From positions 1-15,307 of the forward strand of contig JAYSFC010000094.1 of NCBI GenBank assembly GCA_041913505.1: 15,307 nt of DNA, given 5' to 3'. A model generated the notes under the pieces. That model ran no database searches. It had not been told where the DNA came from and was given only the letters and a program-made list of their open reading frames with translations. Below, piece after piece: positions 1 to 7,900 of the stretch; the stretch's first letter is position 1; every line of letters begins with the position of its first letter. This DNA is from JAYSFC01 sp041913505. GTDB lineage: Bacteria; Pseudomonadota; Gammaproteobacteria; Burkholderiales; Burkholderiaceae_C. Position numbers and translations under genes: made by a program.

Positions 1-51
1 TGCGTCGTTCAGTGCCGCATAGCAAATTACGACGGCTTGTTCAGCGTTGCC
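1..51. mobile_element. Probable terminal fragment of an IS5-type insertion sequence
   Basis: These 51 bases do not continue the Bug receptor gene that ends here and are clearly less GC-rich (about 55 percent by my count) than the neighbouring genes. Read inward from position 51 on the minus strand, the sequence begins GGCAACGCTGAACAAGCC, which resembles the terminal inverted repeats of IS5-group elements (GG-AAC--CTGAA-AAG pattern). The adjoining bases 52-55 are CTAA, which fits the YTAR target duplicated by that group. On the plus strand a short frame ends in TAG at 20-22 and could be the last codons of a transposase, but this is too short to judge. The alternative is a contig-end or assembly-junction artefact. 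The family assignment comes from memory of the pattern, not from a search. Confidence 0.5.
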
Positions 52-515
52 CTAAGCTTGCCCGGCTGGCGGCGCGCCAGCTCAATGAAGTCCTTGGCGT
101 TCTGCGCCGGCACGCTCGGGTGCACCATCATCGCCAGCGGCAGTTCGGCTACCAGCGAGACCGGCGCGAAGGCATGGTCCGGGTCGTAGGGCAGTTTCTT
201 GTAGAGCGCCGGGTTGATGGCCTGGGTGCCGATATTGCCCATTAGCAGGGTGTAGCCGTCCGGCCGTGCCTTGGCCACGGCCTCGGCTCCGATCTGGCCG
301 GCCGCGCCGCCTTTGTTCTCGACGATGACCTGCTGTCCCCACTTGGTGGACAGTCTCTGCGCCACCAGGCGAGCGCCCGTGTCGGTGCCGCCGCCCGGCG
401 GGAACGGCACGATCAGGGTCACCGGCTTGGCGGGCCAGGAGGATTGGGCCAGGGCTGGCTGCGCGGCCAGCAAACCGGTGGCCAGGGCTGCCAGCAGGGT
501 AAGGCGTCGTTGCAT
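27..515 (-). pseudogene. Bug/TctC family periplasmic tricarboxylate-type solute receptor, truncated at about half length
   Basis: This is a periplasmic receptor of the Bug (TctC-like) family, which binds carboxylated solutes. The frame encodes 162 residues against about 320 for the family. Residues 1-23 are a signal peptide ending in ALA, followed by the family hallmarks PFPPGGGTDT, ENKGGAAGQIGAE and ARPDGYTLL. Family similarity stops at PGKL (residue 154), where members normally continue with a serine/glycine-rich ligand-binding turn. The last eight residues come from foreign-looking DNA that appears to be an IS end. The start at 515 has a good ribosome site, AGGAGA at 519-524. It lies 50 nt downstream of gudD on the same strand, so it was probably a hexarate or related acid receptor of that operon. 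The second lobe is missing, so the product is unlikely to bind ligand. An assembly break at the window edge could give the same picture. Confidence 0.8.
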
Positions 516-565
516 GGGTCTCCTCGTTCTTTTTCGGGGGGTGGTGGAGCCTGGCTACCTCTTGT

Positions 566-1900
566 TCAACGCACCAGGCAGGGCCGCTTGGGGTCGAACG
601 TCCAGCTGGGCACCAGGTACTGCATGGCCATGGCGTCGTTGCGCGCCCCCAGGCCATGCTGCAGGTAGAGTTGGTGGGCCTTCTCCACCGCATCCATGTC
701 CAGCGTCACGCCCAGGCCCGGTGCCGTGGGCACGGCCACTTCGCCGCCTACGATCTGCAGCGGATTGCATGTGAGCTCCTGGCCCTCCTGCCAGATCCAG
801 TGCGTGTCGATCGCGGTCACGCGGCCCGGCACGGCGGCGGCGGCATGCGTGAACATGGCCAGCGATACGTCGAAGTGATTGTTGGAGTGCGAGCCCCAGG
901 TGAGGCCGAAGTCGCGGCAGGTCTGGCCCACGCGCACGGCGCCCTGCATCGTCCAGAAATGCGGATCGGCCAGCGGGATGTCCACCGACTGCAGCGACAG
1001 CGAATGCACCATCTGGCGCCAGTCGGTGGCGACCATGTTGGTGGCCGTGGGCAGGCCCGTGGCGCGGCGGAACTCGGCCATCACCTCGCGGCCCGAGAAG
1101 CCGCCTTCGGCGCCGCACGGGTCCTCGGCATAGGCGAGCACGCCGTGCATGTCGCGCATGAGGCTCACGGCGTCCTGGAGCAGCCAGCCGCCGTTGGGGT
1201 CGAGCGTGATGCGCGCGTCGGGAAAGCGCGCCTTGAGCGCGCGCACGGCCTCGACTTCCTCCTCGCCGCGCAGCACGCCGCCCTTGAGCTTGAAGTCCTG
1301 GAACCCGTAGCGCGCCTGCGCGGCCTCGGCCAGGCGCACGATGGCCTCGGGCGTCATGGCGGCTTCATGGCGCAGGCGCAGCCAGTCGTCGGCCGCGCCG
1401 GGCGCACTGTCGTAGGGCAGGTCGGTGCGGGTGCGGTCGCCCACGTAGAACAGGTAGCCGAGCATGGGCACGCGCTCGCGCTGCTGGCCTTCGCCGAGCA
1501 GCGCGCACACGGGTACCTCGAGGTGCTGGCCCAGCAGGTCGAGCAGGGCCGATTCCACGGCCGTGACCGCATGGATGGTGGTGCGCAGGTCGAACGTCTG
1601 CAGCCCGCGCCCGCCCGCGTCGCGGTCGGCGAAACGCGTGCGCACGGCATTCAGGACGCGCTGCCAGTCGCCCACCCTGGCGCCCACGACGAACTCGCGC
1701 GCATCCTCCAGCGTGCGCCGGATCGCCTCGCCGCCGGGCACTTCGCCCACGCCCACGCGACCTGCGCTGTCGGTCAGCAGCAGCAGGTTGCGCGTGAAGA
1801 AGGGCGCATGCGCGCCCGAGAGGTTGAGCAGCATGCTGTCGCGCCCCGCGACGGGAATGGCGCGCAGGGCGGTGATGTGGGGCGTGGCGTGCGAGGTCAT
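566..1900 (-). CDS. gudD: Glucarate dehydratase (enolase superfamily)
   Basis: Dehydrates D-glucarate (and usually L-idarate) to 5-dehydro-4-deoxy-D-glucarate in the cytoplasm, the first step of hexarate catabolism. It has 444 residues, the usual length for GudD. Enolase-superfamily signatures are intact: K204 and K206 in FKLKGG as the base motif, D234 (LDPNGGW), E259 (YAED) and N288 (ATNM) as magnesium ligands, and D312 with H338 (GSHSNNHFD) as the opposite catalytic dyad. These sit about one residue from the positions I recall for the E. coli enzyme. GudD-specific stretches such as MLGYLFYVGDRTRTDLPY and the C-terminal WTFDPKRPCLVR are present. The ATG at 1900 has no clear Shine-Dalgarno. 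The gene starts 38 nt after a Bug receptor and is followed 50 nt later by another. Paired with kdgD in the same run, the function is well supported. Confidence 0.96.
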   Translation of the reverse strand: MTSHATPHITALRAIPVAGRDSMLLNLSGAHAPFFTRNLLLLTDSAGRVGVGEVPGGEAIRRTLEDAREFVVGARVGDWQRVLNAVRTRFADRDAGGRGLQTFDLRTTIHAVTAVESALLDLLGQHLEVPVCALLGEGQQRERVPMLGYLFYVGDRTRTDLPYDSAPGAADDWLRLRHEAAMTPEAIVRLAEAAQARYGFQDFKLKGGVLRGEEEVEAVRALKARFPDARITLDPNGGWLLQDAVSLMRDMHGVLAYAEDPCGAEGGFSGREVMAEFRRATGLPTATNMVATDWRQMVHSLSLQSVDIPLADPHFWTMQGAVRVGQTCRDFGLTWGSHSNNHFDVSLAMFTHAAAAVPGRVTAIDTHWIWQEGQELTCNPLQIVGGEVAVPTAPGLGVTLDMDAVEKAHQLYLQHGLGARNDAMAMQYLVPSWTFDPKRPCLVR

Positions 1901-1938
1901 GGATCGGTGCGAAGGAAAGGGGGAGGGGTAGGGCGTGC

Positions 1939-2904
1939 TCAGTCGGCCGTGATGTTGCGGGCCTGGATGAGCTGCTTCCAGCGGTCGTATTCACGCTGCT
2001 GGAAGGCCGCGAACTGCTCGGGCGTGTTGGCTACGACCTCGAAGCCCACGGTTACGAACGGCTGCCGCCCGGCGGGGGCGGGGCGCGCCCCCCCCGGGGC
2101 CGCAGGCCGGGGGGCGCGCCCGTGGGGGGGCCCCCCCGGGGGGGCTGCCACGGCCTGCCAGGAATAGACGTCGACGCCTTTCACGCCGGCCTCGGTGAGC
2201 GTGGGCACGTCGGGCAGCAGGGCCGAGCGCGCGGCCGAGGTGATGGCGAGCGCGCGCAGCTTGCCGCCGCGGATGTGCTGGATGACGGCATTGATGTTCT
2301 GGAACGAGGCCTCGACCTGCGCGCCGAGCAGGTCCGAGATGGCGGGTGCGCCACCCTTGTAGGGCACGTGGATGCCCGAAGTGCCCGACTGCTGCCAGAA
2401 CAGCTCGGCCGTGAGGTGGTCTGAAGAGCCGTTGCCCGAGGACGCGAACGTGAGCTTGCCCGGCTGCGTCTTGAGCTGCGTGATGAGGTCAGCCACCGAG
2501 TGCAGCGGCGAATTGGCGGGCACCACGAGCACGTTGGGCGCCTGCACCGCCACGGTGAGCAGATCGAAGTCCTTGTTGGGGTCGTAGGGCACGTTCTTGA
2601 GCAGGTGCGGCGCGATGGCGAGCGGGCCGAGCGAGGTCACGAGCAGCGTGTAGCCATCGGGTGCCGCGCGCTTGACGGCGCCGGCGCCGATCGATCCCGT
2701 GGCGCCGGGCTTGTTGTCCACCACGAAACTCTGCCCCAGCTGCTCCTTCAGCCGGGGCGTGAGGGTGCGGGCCAGGGTATCGGTTGAGCCGCCGGGCGGG
2801 AAGGGCACGACCAGCGTGACGGTCTTGTCGGGCCAGGCCAGGGCGGGGAGGGCCAGGCCCAGGCTCAAGGCCAGGCCTGCCAGCAGGCGGGAGCAGAAGT
2901 TCAT
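1939..2904 (-). CDS. Bug/TctC family periplasmic solute receptor with an unusual G/C-rich patch
   Basis: A 321-residue periplasmic receptor of the Bug (TctC) family, probably for a hexarate or related acid given its place between kdgD and gudD. The frame is open further upstream, but the ATG at 2904 is chosen because it follows an AAGGAG site with about 7 nt spacing and begins a clean signal peptide (residues 1-23, cut after ALA). Family motifs are VVPFPPGGSTDT, NKPGATGSIG, PDGYTLL, PGKLTFASSGNGSSDHL and IHVPYKGGAPA. Residues about 255-282 are a Pro/Gly/Ala/Arg low-complexity run where family members normally have an amphipathic helix. Length is conserved and the family C-terminus (FVTVGFEVVANTPEQF) resumes in frame. 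That DNA is a set of G and C homopolymers and palindromes. No TctA or TctB membrane subunits are nearby. Confidence 0.9.
   Translation of the reverse strand: MNFCSRLLAGLALSLGLALPALAWPDKTVTLVVPFPPGGSTDTLARTLTPRLKEQLGQSFVVDNKPGATGSIGAGAVKRAAPDGYTLLVTSLGPLAIAPHLLKNVPYDPNKDFDLLTVAVQAPNVLVVPANSPLHSVADLITQLKTQPGKLTFASSGNGSSDHLTAELFWQQSGTSGIHVPYKGGAPAISDLLGAQVEASFQNINAVIQHIRGGKLRALAITSAARSALLPDVPTLTEAGVKGVDVYSWQAVAAPPGGPPHGRAPRPAAPGGARPAPAGRQPFVTVGFEVVANTPEQFAAFQQREYDRWKQLIQARNITAD
2081..2144. repeat. G/C-homopolymer palindromic element inside a Bug receptor gene
   Basis: A 13-bp perfect inverted repeat (GGGCGCGCCCCCC at 2081-2093, GGGGGGCGCGCCC at 2109-2121) encloses a 15-nt loop. It is followed by seven G, seven C and seven G in a row at 2124-2144, itself containing a 14-bp perfect palindrome (2124-2137). 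Nothing like it occurs elsewhere in the window. It lies within the coding region of the receptor at 1939-2904 and keeps its frame open. It may be a REP-like palindromic repeat that landed in the gene, or a region damaged during sequencing or assembly. The repeat structure is seen directly; the origin is inference. Confidence 0.6.
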
Positions 2905-2948
2905 GGGTTTGTCTCCTTGTCTTGTTTGTGGGGGGCGCCCGCAGGCCG

Positions 2949-3860
2949 TCACTGCGGCCCGAGGCGGGCAATGAGCTGGGCGAGCTGGTCGACCTCCGCG
3001 GGGCGCAGGTCGGACAGCGGCGGGCGTACCGGGCCCGCGCCGTGGCCCACGAGCGTGGCGCCGGCTTTCACGATCGAGACGGCGTAGCCCTGGCCCTGGT
3101 TGCGCAGCGCGATGTAGGGCAGGAAGAAGTCGCGGATCAGCGCGTCGCAAGTGGCCGTGTCGCCCGCCGCGTGGGCTTTGTAGAAGTCCATCGCCGTCCT
3201 GGGGATGAAGTTGAACACCGCCGATGAATACACGGGGCAGCCCATGGCCTTGTAGGCGCCTGCGAACACTTCGGCCGTGGGCAGACCGCCCAGGTAGGCA
3301 AAGCGGTCGCCCAGCGTCTGGCGGATGGCGACGAAAGACTCGATGTCGCCGACGCCATCCTTGAAACCAATGAGGTTGGGGCAGCGCTGCGCAAGCTGCT
3401 GCAGGCTAGCGGGCGTGAGGCGGCAGGCGCCACGGTTGTAGACCACCACGCCGATGCGCACGCTGCGGCACACGGCCTCGACGTGGGCCACCAGGCCCTC
3501 CTGGCTGGCCTCGGTGAGGTAGTGCGGCAGCAGCAGCACGCCTTGGGCGCCCAGGCGCTCGGCCTCCTGGGCGTACTGGATGGCCAGCGTGGTGCCGCCG
3601 CCTGCGCCCGCGATGATGGGCGTGCGGCCGCGGCAGGTGTCGAGTGCCACACGCACCACTTCACTGTATTCGGCAGGCGCAAGCGAGAAGAACTCGCCCG
3701 TGCCGCCGGCCGCGAACAGGGCCGATGCGCCATAGGGCTGCAGCCATTCCAGCCGCTCGGCATAGGGGCGCGGTGCGAAGCGCAGGTCGGCGTCGAAGTC
3801 GGTCAGCGGAAAGGACAGCAGGCCGGATTGCAACACGTGCTGGAGGTCTTGGGGCGACAT
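2949..3860 (-). CDS. kdgD: 5-dehydro-4-deoxyglucarate dehydratase (DapA/NAL family)
   Basis: Converts 5-dehydro-4-deoxy-D-glucarate to 2,5-dioxopentanoate (alpha-ketoglutarate semialdehyde) with loss of water and CO2, the step after GudD. The product has 303 residues, matching the family. It is a class I aldolase-type TIM barrel: GGTGEFF at 52-58 forms the carboxylate-binding loop, Y141 in VVVYNRG is the conserved tyrosine, and K167 in IGFKDGVGD is the Schiff-base lysine. The frame extends 30 codons upstream, but MSPQDLQHVLQSGLLSFP at 3860 matches the usual KdgD N-terminus and has GAGG about 9 nt before it. It is the first gene of the catabolic run and the next receptor starts 44 nt downstream. 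A palindromic operator candidate lies about 70 nt upstream. The plain DapA alternative is unlikely given the KdgD-type N-terminus and the gudD neighbour. Confidence 0.94.
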   Translation of the reverse strand: MSPQDLQHVLQSGLLSFPLTDFDADLRFAPRPYAERLEWLQPYGASALFAAGGTGEFFSLAPAEYSEVVRVALDTCRGRTPIIAGAGGGTTLAIQYAQEAERLGAQGVLLLPHYLTEASQEGLVAHVEAVCRSVRIGVVVYNRGACRLTPASLQQLAQRCPNLIGFKDGVGDIESFVAIRQTLGDRFAYLGGLPTAEVFAGAYKAMGCPVYSSAVFNFIPRTAMDFYKAHAAGDTATCDALIRDFFLPYIALRNQGQGYAVSIVKAGATLVGHGAGPVRPPLSDLRPAEVDQLAQLIARLGPQ

Positions 3861-4034
3861 GGAACGGGTCCTCGGAAAACGGGGTGAACGGGTCGGGGCG
3901 GGGAGTCCGCCTTCGGGCATGAACGACTCATGTTGTATGTCATCGTACAACTAAGTGCGAAAAATGAGATCCGGGTAAACACGGATGAGAGTCCACGGGG
4001 CCCGCCGTGCGCCGGCTCGGCGCGCACTGGGCGG
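3861..4034 (-). promoter_or_regulatory. Leader and promoter region of the kdgD-gudD operon
   Basis: This 174-nt gap between the regulator and kdgD is the only sizeable non-coding stretch in the catabolic block and must hold the operon promoter if kdgD is not simply co-transcribed with the regulator. It contains the TTGTA/TACAA palindrome at 3932-3951 and a small inverted repeat ATCCG/CGGAT at 3969-3986. The part around 3935-3990 is noticeably AT-richer than its surroundings. No -35/-10 pair is close enough to consensus to mark with confidence. A 6-bp stem (4007-4012 with 4022-4027) follows the regulator stop but has no T-run. Confidence 0.5.
3932..3951. promoter_or_regulatory. Candidate GntR/FadR-type operator upstream of kdgD
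   Basis: GTTGTA and TACAAC form a perfect 6-bp inverted repeat with an 8-nt spacer, in an AT-richer pocket 72-91 nt upstream of the kdgD start. FadR-subfamily GntR regulators typically bind short palindromes of this form. The left part with its two preceding bases (ATGTTGTATG, 3930-3939) recurs exactly just upstream of the GntR gene itself. That links the site to this local regulator. Binding is inferred. Confidence 0.6.
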
Positions 4035-4760
4035 TCAGAGGTCCTGTGCGCGCCGGCGCCGCTCGCGGCTGTTGGCCAGATGGGTGCGCATGGCGGCGCG
4101 AGCCGCGTCGGGATCCTGTGCGGTGATCGCGTCGAGGATGCTCTCGTGCTCGCCGTTCACGCGCCGCAGGTACTGGCGGCGCGCCTCGTCGGGCGCGCTT
4201 TCGGGCTGCAGGCGCGCGCGCGGGATGATGGTGTTGCCCAGGGACGCCATGAGCTCGGCGAAGTGGTCGTTCTGCGTGGCGCGCGCGATCTCGAGATGGA
4301 ACTGGAAGTCGGCCGCCACGGCGTCGCGGCCCGCCTCCACGGCCAGGGCCACGGTGTCGAGCGCTTGGCGCATTGCGCGCAGGTTGGCTTCGGTGCGCCG
4401 CTGCGCGGCCAGGGCGGCGGCTTCGGTCTCGATGCCGATGCGCAGCTCCAGCACGGCGATCACGTCGCGCAGCGTGCCAAGCTGCTCGGCCGCGATGCGA
4501 AAGCCCGGCGTATCGCCAAGCCCGAGCACGAAGGTGCCGATGCCATGCCGTGTCTGCACCAGGCCCGCGGCCTGCAGCTTGGAGATGGCCTCGCGCACCA
4601 CGGTGCGGCTCACCTCGAACTCGGCCATGATCGCGGCCTCAGTGGGCAGCTTGTCGCCCACGGCCAAGCGGCCGTCGCGGATGCGGTCGCCCAGCACTTC
4701 CACAACCTCCAAGGCGAGGGTGCGGGGCTTGCGGCGGGGCTGCAGGGTGGCGGAACTCAT
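4035..4760 (-). CDS. GntR family transcriptional regulator, FadR subfamily (FCD domain)
   Basis: A 241-residue cytoplasmic regulator. Residues about 12-80 are a GntR winged helix-turn-helix, with the recognition stretch LPTEAAIMAEFEVSRTVVRE and the wing GLVQTRHGIGTFV. Residues about 95-230 are an FCD effector domain with the usual metal-site residues D151 and H155 (DFQFHLEIA), H205 (GEHESIL) and H227 (MRTHLANS). Directly upstream of kdgD on the same strand, it is the likely regulator of the hexarate genes, probably a repressor relieved by a pathway acid. It resembles the FadR-type regulators described for hexuronate/hexarate use in Proteobacteria (GguR-like), but I cannot assign the name from sequence alone. 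The ATG at 4760 lacks a clear Shine-Dalgarno. A copy of the kdgD operator half-site lies 18 nt before the start, suggesting autoregulation. Confidence 0.9.
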   Translation of the reverse strand: MSSATLQPRRKPRTLALEVVEVLGDRIRDGRLAVGDKLPTEAAIMAEFEVSRTVVREAISKLQAAGLVQTRHGIGTFVLGLGDTPGFRIAAEQLGTLRDVIAVLELRIGIETEAAALAAQRRTEANLRAMRQALDTVALAVEAGRDAVAADFQFHLEIARATQNDHFAELMASLGNTIIPRARLQPESAPDEARRQYLRRVNGEHESILDAITAQDPDAARAAMRTHLANSRERRRRAQDL

Positions 4761-4777
4761 GGCGGAAAAACAGGGCT

Positions 4778-4808
4778 ATGTTGTATGACGACCGATCTGT
4801 GTGTCGTC
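4778..4808. promoter_or_regulatory. Candidate operator upstream of the GntR regulator gene
   Basis: ATGTTGTATG at 4778-4787 is identical to the 10 bases at 3930-3939 before kdgD. Here the matching right half TACAA is missing. Instead GACGAC (4787-4792) and GTCGTC (4803-4808) form a 6-bp inverted repeat with 10 nt between. Position, 18 nt before the start codon at 4760, suits autorepression. The match is seen directly and the function is inferred. Confidence 0.45.
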
Positions 4809-4840
4809 CGCCACTGTACCAAGGATCGGTGCGGCTGGGG

Positions 4841-4915
4841 TGGTCCCCCCGACAGGAATCGAACCTGTATCTAGCGCTTAGGAGGCACTCGTTCTATCCA
4901 TTGAACTACGGGGAG
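4841..4915 (-). tRNA. tRNA-Arg (anticodon CCT)
   Basis: On the minus strand the 75 bases fold as a full cloverleaf. The acceptor CTCCCCG pairs with CGGGGGG (one T-G wobble). The D arm is GTTC/GAAC with GG in the loop. The anticodon stem AGTGC/GCGCT holds the loop CTCCTAA (anticodon CCT). The T arm is ACAGG/CCTGT with TTCGATT, followed by discriminator A and an encoded CCA. It reads AGG arginine codons. It sits 39 nt after the end of tamB and 80 nt before the GntR gene on the same strand. The 3' end faces the hexarate block. Confidence 0.97.
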
Positions 4916-4925
4916 GGAGCGCGGT

Positions 4926-4931
4926 ATTGTA
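4926..4931 (-). promoter_or_regulatory. Possible -10 element of the tRNA-Arg promoter
   Basis: TACAAT on the minus strand lies 10 nt before the first tRNA base and is followed by a GC-rich discriminator, as is common for stable-RNA promoters. No good -35 box lies 16-18 nt upstream, where the end of tamB is found, so the tRNA may instead be processed from read-through of tamB. Confidence 0.35.
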
Positions 4932-4954
4932 GGCGCAGCCCGGGCCGCGTTCCG

Positions 4955-7900
4955 TCAGTCATAGCGCACCGTGTAGACCAGGTCGAGTGCGTTGATGGCA
5001 CCCGTTTGCCCACGCAGCGTGAGGCGGCGCGATAGGTCGTAGAACAGGTACAGCGTGCCCAGCGTGCCCGCGAGGCTGTGCTCGTAGGTCACGTACAGGG
5101 CCGATGAGAAGCGCTTGCCCAGCGTGAGCGCGGCGGCGCTCGCGCTTTCTCCCTGCGTGGGGCCCTTGACGCCGATCTCGTCCAGGCCCAGGCGCTTGGC
5201 AATGCCGCCCGCGCCGCCAACACCTCCCTGGCTGCCCAGCAACGCGAGCGCGGCCTGCTGCAGCAGCGCCGCTTCGCTGCCGCCGCTGGCGGCGCTGTGG
5301 CCCAGCACCACCCACGACAGCTTCTCGGCGTCGGGTAGGTCGGGGTCTGCGTACAGGCGCACGCGCGGTGCCTGGGCCGAGCCCGTGACCTGCACACCTG
5401 CCCGTACGCTGATGTTGGGGCGGATGGCCAGGATGTCGAGCGCCGGGTTGTCGTAGGGGCCGTTGAAGCGCACCAGCCCACTCTCCACGTTGAGCGCCTG
5501 GCCCCAGGCCCGGTAGCGGCCCTCTTCGGTGCGCACCTCGCCCGTCACGCGCGGCATGGCGCCTGTGGTGGCGCTGCTGCGGATCTCGAGCTCGCCCGTG
5601 AGGCGTGTGGTGATGCCCTGGCCCTGCAGCGCGAAGTCGTCGCCCAGGTTCAGCGTGATCGCGATGTCGGGCGGCCGCGCGGCCTGTACCGACCCCTGTG
5701 CGGTCGCGCCGTGCGATTCGGCCTGGCGCGCCGCCTCGCGGTCCTTGGCGGCCGAGCGCACGACCACGTCCGAGCCCAGGCGCGGTGCGCTGTTGTCGGG
5801 CAGGATGATCGTGGCGCGGTCGGTGGTGAGGTGGCCGCGCAGCGTGAACTGGCCTTGCTCCAGCCGTGCCTGCAACTGGCCCGACACGCTGACTTGCCGG
5901 TCTGCGCGCACCTGCACCTGCAGTTGCCGGGCTTCGGCACGGAAGTCCATCGTGATGCCGGAGGCTGCGCTCGCGCCCACGGGTGGCGCCGTCCACGCCA
6001 CGCTGCCCGTGCCCGTGAGCAGGCCGCCGTCCTTGGGGGCCTGGGTGCGGTTGCCGCCCCGGCCCAGGATGCGCGAGGCATTGCCTTCGCCCCCGCCCAG
6101 GCGGAATTCGGTCACCGTGAGCTGCGTGCCTTCGAGCGTTGCGCGCAGGCGGCCGTCCTTCAGGTCCACGCCGTCGATCACCGAGCGCAGCGCCATCTGG
6201 TCGGCGGCGATCTGTCCGAGCCAGCGCGGATCGGCACGGGTGCCTGAAAGCGCCACGTTGGCGTCTAGTGTGCCCTTCACGCGCCAGCCGGGCGGAGCGA
6301 GTGCCGACCACACGCCGAGATCGGGCAACTGCGCCTTCACCGTGGCCGCGATGGGCGCATCGGCGGGCCAGCGCGCGTCGCTCCAGCGCCCGCCGGGCAG
6401 TGTGATCTGGCTGCTGCCCTCGGCCTGCAGGCGGCCCGCGCGTTCGCTGTCCCAGCGCAGGGCTGCGCGCAGCGCGTTGCCGTTCAGGCTCAGCTGCAGC
6501 TGGGCCTCGCGCACGCCAGCGGGCATGCCGGGCGCCGTGTCGAGCGTGGGGCGGCCCGCGCCCGTGCCCTGGCCGCTGCTGCGCAGCGTGGTCGTACCGG
6601 TGGCCTCGCCCGTGAGAACGCGCAGGTCGCCGCTGGCGCGGCGCAGGCTGGCGCTGGCGCGGGGCGCGTCGGAGGTGTCCACGTCCCATTCGCCGTCGAA
6701 TACGAGGTTGCCGCCCAGGCCCCAGCGCTCGAGCGCCGCGGGCGTGGCTGTGTCGAGGGCGTTCACCCAGGCCAGGGGCAGGCCACGCAGGTCGCCGCGT
6801 GTCTGCAGGCGCATGGCACCGCCAGGGCCCTGGCTCCATTGCGTGCCCTGCCAGCGCAGCGTGACCTGCCCGGGCACGGGCCCGGCGAGCGTGGCTTGGC
6901 CCGCTGAGGCTTCGATGGAGAGGCCGCCACGCCCGCCGTGGCGGGCCGCCACCGCCAGGGGCTGGGCCAGTTGCAGTGTCCAGGGCCCGGGGCGCGTGGT
7001 ATCGCGGGCCTGGGCTTGCAGTGCGGTCACCTGCAGGTCCCATTGGCCTGCGGCCCGAATGCCGCCCTGGGCGCGCGTGCGCAGGCTGAGCTGCCGCGTA
7101 CCGGTGCGCAGCTGCCCATCGAGCGTGGCCACGGCCTGCGCGAGCGAGCCGGCCAGCGTGGCGCGCAGGTCCTGCAGCTGCAGGTCGAGCGGGCCCGAGA
7201 CGGCCAGGCGTGGCGCCGTGAGCTGGGCCTGCAGATCGAAGGCGGTGGGAGCACTCGCGTCGGGCTTGCCCGCGACCATGCCGGCCGCCTGGAGTTGGCG
7301 CTGCAGGGCCTGCCAGCCGCCATCCCAGCGCGCATCGAGCTGGGCCTGGCCCTGTACGTTGGCGCTGGGCAGCAGGCCGGCGAGGCCCGGCAGGGCCTCC
7401 AGCCAGTCGCGCGTGCGCTGGGGCTGCGTGACCTGCAGGTGCAGCGCGCCCGTGCCCGCGCGCGGTGCAAGGCGGCCCTGGATCTGGGCGGCGGCGCCGG
7501 GCACGCTGAGCTGCAGGTCGCCATCGAAGGCGCGCGTGGCGATCTGCAGGCGCAATTGGCGCGCCTCGGCCTGGGCCTGCAGGGCTTGCACCTGCATGTG
7601 GCGCAACTGCAGCGTACCGTCCTGCCAGCGGCCCTCGGCGGCCAGGCGGTCCACGGCCAAGCGTGCCGGCTGCGGCGCCTCTGCGCGCCGGCCGCGCAGG
7701 TCGACGGTAAAGCGCACGGCACCGTCTGCTTCGCGCCGCGCCTGGATCTGGCCCCCCACCGGTGTGCGGGCTAAGGCGGTGTGGGCATCGCCGGGCCGCA
7801 GGCCGCGCACCGTGGCATCGCCCTCGACGGTGCCACTGCCGGGGTCGTAGTGCCCCTGCAGCGCAACGCTGCCGTCGCCGAGCCGCGCCGTGGCAGCCGG

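Noticed and set aside
656..2167. 503-codon open frame on the plus strand, opposite gudD and the receptor gene
   Set aside because: It is fully antisense to gudD with its intact active site, rich in Ala/Gly/His/Arg, and shows no domain. High GC makes such frames common.
4007..4027. Inverted repeat after the GntR gene as a terminator
   Set aside because: Only a 6-bp stem with a 9-nt loop and no T-run on either strand.
5529..7850. 773-codon open frame on the plus strand inside tamB
   Set aside because: Antisense to tamB, Ser/Arg/Ala-rich with no recognisable motif. It follows from the absence of stop codons at high GC.
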